From: JBDRMN01 sp043812055
Lineage (GTDB): Bacteria; Patescibacteriota; Gracilibacteria; JAHISY01
Assembly (NCBI GenBank): GCA_043812055.1
Contig: JBDRMN010000055.1
Location: forward strand, 1 to 8,678
DNA length: 8,678 nt
Reading direction: 5' to 3'
Shown: one piece after another, positions 6,080-8,678 of the stretch
How the letters are laid out: the number at the start of each line of letters is the position of its first letter
How positions within the stretch are numbered: the first letter of the stretch is position 1
Notes under the pieces: model-generated
The model's database searches: none
What the model was told of the DNA's origin: nothing
Seen by the model: only the letters and a program-made list of their open reading frames with translations
Program-made: the position numbers and the translations under genes

Positions 6080-6117
6080 TCCCGCCACAAGGTGGCCCCT
6101 TCGGGGCGAACGCGGGA
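6080..6117. repeat. Palindromic element able to form a three-way junction
   Basis: Outer arms TCCCGC (6080-6085) and GCGGGA (6112-6117) enclose two complete hairpins: CCAC-AAG-GTGG (6085-6095) and CCCC-TTC-GGGG (6096-6106). CGAAC follows. The shape is a junction of three helices rather than a simple stem, and the right edge (GCGAAC then GCGGGA) resembles the GCGAAGG side of the other palindromes. It lies 20-57 bp upstream of the lipoprotein start, where its promoter would have to be. Confidence 0.6.
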
Positions 6118-6173
6118 TTCCTGGGGATTTTACGCGACTTGAAACACCATGCGCAACGTTTTGCCTTGCGGCA

Positions 6174-6237
6174 GTGTGAGTAATTAGGACTGAGTAGTTA
6201 GGAATCCTAACTACTCACGCTAATTACTAACTACTCC
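6174..6237. repeat. Stop-codon-rich inverted repeat at the 3' end of the metE C-half gene
   Basis: The core is a near-perfect palindrome at 6192-6216: GAGTAGTTAGGA, one central base, then its exact 12-bp complement. Flanking words GTGTGAGTAATTAG on the left and CTAATTACTAACTACTCC on the right extend it imperfectly to 6174-6237. The words match the element at 2834-2900. The stop codon of the metE C-half gene (TAG, 6231-6233) lies inside it, and stops occur in all three minus-strand frames. Confidence 0.75.
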
Positions 6238-7211
6238 TGATCTCTAACCTTTTTCGCCGCCTCCACCATCTCCTGTAACCCCTGTTCCGCCTCCGGCAGC
6301 GTCCGCGTCTTTAACCCACAATCCGGATCCACCCAAATCTGCTCAGGTTTGAAATAAGTTAAAGCCTTTTCTAAATATCCCTCGATCTGCCTTTGCGGCG
6401 TGATTTTGTGCGTGTGCACGTCGAAAACCCCGAGTCCGACGTCCTGCGGGAATTCGTGACCCTGGAGTTGGTTCAGCAACTCGAAGTCTCGACCGGCGAA
6501 CTCCAGATCAATCTGATTTACTGGTAGATCTTTGATCTTCGGCGCGAGTGTCTCGAAAGCACCATAGCAGATGTGCGTGATGGAATACATTTCGAGACCC
6601 CCTGTTACCATTCGTAATCCTTCCGCCGCCAGATCAATCTCATCTTGGCGCACGGAAAGCGCCGGTTCATCGACTTGGATAATCTGGCAACCCGCCTTTT
6701 TTAGTTCCTCCGCCTCCTGCCGCAGAGCCTTCGCAAACGCGTGCACGACCTCTTCCCGTGATCCGTAGTGCTCATTGAAACTCCAGTCCATCATCGTGTA
6801 CGGACCCGTGAGCATGCCTTTCACCGGTTTCTTCGTTAGCTTCTGGGCATATTCGAAAAAATGCAATGTCATCGGCTCCTTCCAGACAATCTCGTCAATG
6901 ATAACCGGTTTTTTGTAATAACGATTGCCGTAACTCCGCACCGGTTCCGAAATCTCGAAGCCGCCTAACCTCTCCGCAAAGAAAGTCGCCATATCCCCCC
7001 GCTCCGCTTCACCGTCGACGATTACGTCAATCCCCATCCGCTCCTGCAGCTCGACAAACTCTTGCGTCGCCTGCTCTTCAAGCTTGAGTAGCTCTTCTCT
7101 GGAAATTTCTTTTTTATAAAATTTCTTCCGTGCCGCGACTAAATAGTCCGGCTTCGGGAAGCTGCCTACAGATGTGGTTGGGAAGAGCGGTAAATTAAGC
7201 TCAGGTTTCAT
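6231..7211 (-). CDS. Cobalamin-independent methionine synthase, catalytic C-half (core MetE)
   Basis: This 326-aa protein corresponds to the catalytic C-terminal barrel of MetE, which moves a methyl group to homocysteine to make methionine. Motifs are FPTTSVGSFPKP (10-21), DGEAERGDM (66-74), LTGPYTMMDWS (134-144), QVDEPALS (179-186), THICYG (212-217), GVFDVHTHK (261-269) and DPDCGLKTR (295-303). All four zinc ligands expected from E. coli MetE are present: His213, Cys215, Glu237 and Cys298. The folate-binding N-terminal half of full-length MetE (about 750 aa) is absent from this protein, as in archaeal core-MetE enzymes whose methyl donor may not be methyl-tetrahydrofolate. A MetE-N-like gene precedes it by 85 bp on the same strand and may supply the partner. 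TAGAAC lies 7 nt before the ATG; no SD is visible. Confidence 0.9.
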   Translation of the reverse strand: MKPELNLPLFPTTSVGSFPKPDYLVAARKKFYKKEISREELLKLEEQATQEFVELQERMGIDVIVDGEAERGDMATFFAERLGGFEISEPVRSYGNRYYKKPVIIDEIVWKEPMTLHFFEYAQKLTKKPVKGMLTGPYTMMDWSFNEHYGSREEVVHAFAKALRQEAEELKKAGCQIIQVDEPALSVRQDEIDLAAEGLRMVTGGLEMYSITHICYGAFETLAPKIKDLPVNQIDLEFAGRDFELLNQLQGHEFPQDVGLGVFDVHTHKITPQRQIEGYLEKALTYFKPEQIWVDPDCGLKTRTLPEAEQGLQEMVEAAKKVRDQE

Positions 7212-7229
7212 TTGAAGGGTTCTAAACTT

Positions 7230-7290
7230 GTCATCCCCCGCTCAGCGGGGGACCCAGACAACATTCCCCCGCTTGACGGGAGAATCCAGA
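7230..7290. repeat. Two tandem copies of a TCATyCCCCCGC palindrome between the metE halves
   Basis: Copy 1 (7230-7257) is GTCAT followed by CCCCCGC-TCA-GCGGGGG and ACCCAG, a perfect 7-bp hairpin. Copy 2 (about 7259-7289) is ACATT, CCCCCGCTTGACGGGAG, then AATCCAG, with a weaker stem. The layout CAT-hairpin-(A)CCCAG/ATCCAG is the same in both. The pair fills most of the 85-bp gap between the two metE-like genes. Neither strand shows a T-tract after the hairpins, so these are not obvious terminators. Confidence 0.75.
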
Positions 7291-7296
7291 AAAAAA

Positions 7297-8283
7297 TCAA
7301 GATTTCAAATTTTTTAACAACGCAATTTTCTCCAACGCCTTCCCGTGCGGCAAATACTCCACATGCGAAGAGGTCGAGAAAATAATCTCGGCAGCATTAC
7401 CGAACTTTTCGAGAATCTCGCTTTTTTTGGCCATTAAATCCTCACTACTCTCCAGCTTGGTTTCCCGGGAATCGACGACCCCCGCTTGGAGAATGGCTCC
7501 TTCCGGCAGCGAGTTAATCGCCACCGGCTGCGAAAAATCAATCCCGACACCGCAGCCCGCATCAATCAGGGCACTGGCGACACCTTGGCTGAAGTTTCGA
7601 AAATAAGAAGTCACAATTATCTTGGCCGGCAATTCTCCGAATTCTTTGTAGACTCGAATGATCTCTTTGGCCGGAAGCTCAAGCTGACCCCAGCCCAGCT
7701 CCGGTTCGTGAATTTCGATCATTTTGGCCCCTGCAGCAACCAAAGCTTTAGCTTCCAGAAGCAAATTCTTTTTAATTTCATCAATTATTTTCTGGGGCGT
7801 CTTGAGCCTGTTGAGGCAAGCCTGAGCAAACGTAAACACGCCCGGCAGCGTCGCCTTCACGTTTTCGTTTAATGTTAAAGCAAATTTAAAGTCCTCAAGC
7901 GTTTTGCTCGGGTTGTATTTCAAGTCGTGTGTCAGTTCGTCGCCCTCAAGCACCGGCTCGCCATAGAGAGTATTCGTGTTGTAGAAGCGGTGAATTCCGC
8001 GACGAGTCAGGCCGTCCCAGCCCTGTCCTGAGCCTGTCGAAGGAGCAGCCACGAACGGTGAAAATAAATCTGTCCAGCGAATCAATCCATCTGTTGGCAG
8101 ATCAATCCCCGCTTCACTTTGCTCAGTGACAGCGCGTTTGATGTTCGCCTGGATGACGTTTTCCAACTCATCCGCTGTGATCTCCTCCCGGTCAAATTTA
8201 TGCAGGTTGGATCGCAGGGAAGGGACTTCTTTGCTAGAAGTTACTTTCGGATAAATCCCGGTCGTGGTCGTCAGTATTTCCAA
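7297..8283 (-). CDS. MetE-N-like protein, zinc-ligand-free methionine synthase paralogue
   Basis: A 328-aa TIM-barrel protein of the MetE family. TTTTGIYPKVTSS (5-17), SEAGIDLPTDGLIRW (56-70), RFYNTNTLYGEP (99-110), TLPGVFTFAQ (145-154) and MIEIHEPELGWG (188-199) correspond in order to the SVGSFP, DGEAERGD, GPYTM and QVDEPALS segments of the catalytic half. Where that half has HxC, this one has VTSYFRN (224-230); in place of DPDCGLKTR it has STSSHVEYLP (303-312). The zinc site is therefore missing, as in the N-terminal half of full-length MetE. It is probably a folate-binding or structural partner of the gene downstream. Residues 81-88 (PSTGSGQG) are repeat-encoded. The start is uncertain: TTG 8283 is the best option, with TATTAA at 8294-8299 as a possible -10 ten nt upstream. 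Codons for an in-frame ATT (8296-8298) also remain open. Confidence 0.8.
   Translation of the reverse strand: MEILTTTTGIYPKVTSSKEVPSLRSNLHKFDREEITADELENVIQANIKRAVTEQSEAGIDLPTDGLIRWTDLFSPFVAAPSTGSGQGWDGLTRRGIHRFYNTNTLYGEPVLEGDELTHDLKYNPSKTLEDFKFALTLNENVKATLPGVFTFAQACLNRLKTPQKIIDEIKKNLLLEAKALVAAGAKMIEIHEPELGWGQLELPAKEIIRVYKEFGELPAKIIVTSYFRNFSQGVASALIDAGCGVGIDFSQPVAINSLPEGAILQAGVVDSRETKLESSEDLMAKKSEILEKFGNAAEIIFSTSSHVEYLPHGKALEKIALLKNLKS
8021..8044 (-). repeat. Intragenic repeat of the TCAGGACAGG family, in the metE N-half-like gene
   Basis: On the minus strand this reads TCCTTCGACAGGCTCAGGAC then AGGG and is translated as PSTGSGQG, between SPFVAA and WDGLTRR. It shares two decamers with the copy at 4738-4764. 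Sequences of this kind are widespread dispersed repeats in bacterial genomes; here the copy lies in a loop-like glycine/serine stretch. Confidence 0.7.
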
Positions 8284-8314
8284 AGAATCAGAATTAATAT
8301 GTCCTTAAAGCCTG

Positions 8315-8345
8315 TTTCATGTTACGTGCTCTATGTTCCATGAAA
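8315..8345. repeat. Small inverted repeat upstream of the metE N-half-like gene
   Basis: TTTCATG (8315-8321) and CATGAAA (8339-8345) pair across a 17-nt spacer that itself contains ATGTT words. It lies 32-62 bp upstream of the proposed TTG start, where a promoter or regulator site could be; no specific regulator is recognised. Confidence 0.4.
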
Positions 8346-8389
8346 AAAGCCGAGGAATTTTAGCAGAAAAATCCTAAACATGAATCCCC

Positions 8390-8420
8390 AACCCAAAGAC
8401 CTAAGAACCCAAAGACCTAA
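8390..8420. repeat. 15-bp word repeat, copies 2 and 3 in tandem
   Basis: AACCCAAAGACCTAA occurs at 8390-8404 and 8406-8420, separated by one G. It is identical to the copy at 4230-4244, about 4.1 kb away. The tandem pair abuts the terminator at 8424. Confidence 0.8.
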
Positions 8421-8423
8421 CAC

Positions 8424-8452
8424 AAAAAAGGCCCCGGAATCTTCAGGGGCCT
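8424..8452 (-). terminator. Rho-independent terminator of the right-edge gene
   Basis: AGGCCCC (8429-8435) pairs with GGGGCCT (8446-8452) over a 10-nt loop. Read on the minus strand, the stem is followed by six T's (8424-8429). It lies 88 bp after the stop of the right-edge gene and insulates it from the methionine synthase genes. Confidence 0.85.
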
Positions 8453-8474
8453 CATTCATACCGCACGCGAATTC

Positions 8475-8502
8475 CCAGCAGCCAAGTCGAACTTACTGCT
8501 GG
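8475..8502. repeat. Hairpin in the 3' untranslated region of the right-edge gene
   Basis: CCAGCAG (8475-8481) and CTGCTGG (8496-8502) form a perfect 7-bp stem with a 14-nt loop and no T-tract. It lies between the stop codon and the terminator of the minus-strand gene. It may be an RNA-stabilising structure or a decayed palindrome. Confidence 0.45.
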
Positions 8503-8540
8503 AAAAGATCAGGTGTGGTGAGATTTGGTTAGTGTTTGTT

Positions 8541-8678
8541 TTAGTCAATTCTCCAGTAGGAACCGGTGTCGAGGACACACTCACCATGCCAAAACAGCCA
8601 ACAGGTTGGATTGGCCGGTGTCAGGGTTTGGCCGTCGGCTGAGACAACGAATGTTTTTGGGTAGGTGGTCCCCGTCGG
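8541..8678 (-). CDS. C-terminal end of an unidentified CDS, possibly secreted
   Basis: An open frame enters from the right edge and stops at TAA (8541-8543), giving 45 residues. They begin PTGTTYPKTFVVSADG and end HGECVLDTGSYWRID. The stretch is rich in Thr, Gly and aromatic residues, with few charges and two cysteines (PTCWLFWHGEC) that could form a disulfide. That composition suggests the end of an extracytoplasmic beta-rich or pilin-like protein. I do not recognise the family. A terminator downstream on the same strand supports its being a real gene end. Confidence 0.5.
   Translation of the reverse strand, partial: PTGTTYPKTFVVSADGQTLTPANPTCWLFWHGECVLDTGSYWRID

Noticed and set aside
6058..6090. 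TTG at 6090 as the lipoprotein start
   Set aside because: It adds MWRDRPKFPG before a textbook signal peptide and would start inside the palindrome at 6080-6117; ATG 6060 gives a normal lipoprotein N-terminus.
7230..7290. Terminator between the two metE genes
   Set aside because: The hairpins are strong but no T-tract follows on either strand, and two similar copies point to a dispersed repeat.
8296..8307. AAGGA as a Shine-Dalgarno site for the metE N-half-like gene
   Set aside because: It is 19 nt from the TTG start, too far, and only 3 nt from an in-frame ATT, too close. No other gene here uses an SD, so a near-leaderless start is preferred.
7929..8343. Two small + strand frames (7929-8129 and 8119-8343) opposite the metE N-half-like gene
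   Set aside because: Both are antisense to motif-bearing coding sequence, and the first translates the dispersed repeat; no start signal or family.
8390..8420. CRISPR array
   Set aside because: The repeat unit is 15 bp with a 1-bp gap and no unique spacers of usual length; no cas genes are in the window.

Overview
The window looks like chromosomal DNA of an uncultivated bacterium, most likely a member of the Candidate Phyla Radiation (Patescibacteria). This is an inference. It rests on gaps packed with short self-similar 'word' repeats and palindromes, few Shine-Dalgarno sites with -10-like hexamers set 6-7 nt before start codons, a MetE-type methionine synthase split into two small genes, and a modular secreted lipoprotein. 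TAA, TAG and TGA all end genes here, so the standard bacterial code fits. No phage, transposase, CRISPR or plasmid gene is visible.

Left part, mostly + strand: the last 33 codons of a gene with an SGRGD motif (possibly TrpB-like) and its terminator; pheS (phenylalanyl-tRNA synthetase alpha); then about 770 bp without a protein gene. That gap holds two inverted-repeat systems, two palindromes of the GTAGC...GCGAAGG type, a 24-bp copy of the tRNA-Ala 3' end, tRNA-Ala(GGC) on the minus strand with its terminator, and a long AT-rich inverted repeat. A stand-alone N-formylglutamate-amidohydrolase-family gene and serS (seryl-tRNA synthetase) follow.

Right part, all minus strand: a 601-aa lipoprotein converging on serS, then the split methionine synthase. 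The N-half-like paralogue, without zinc ligands, comes first; the catalytic C-half with all four zinc ligands follows 85 bp later. At the far right are a factor-independent terminator and the last 45 codons of an unidentified minus-strand gene.

The genes do not form one pathway. They are housekeeping translation genes (pheS, serS, tRNA-Ala), one methionine unit and two poorly characterised proteins. The most unusual content is the repeat ecology: palindromes whose arms differ between copies yet still pair, repeats that supply stop codons at gene ends, and a repeat family translated in frame inside two unrelated proteins. I did not find a convincing defence or mobile system.
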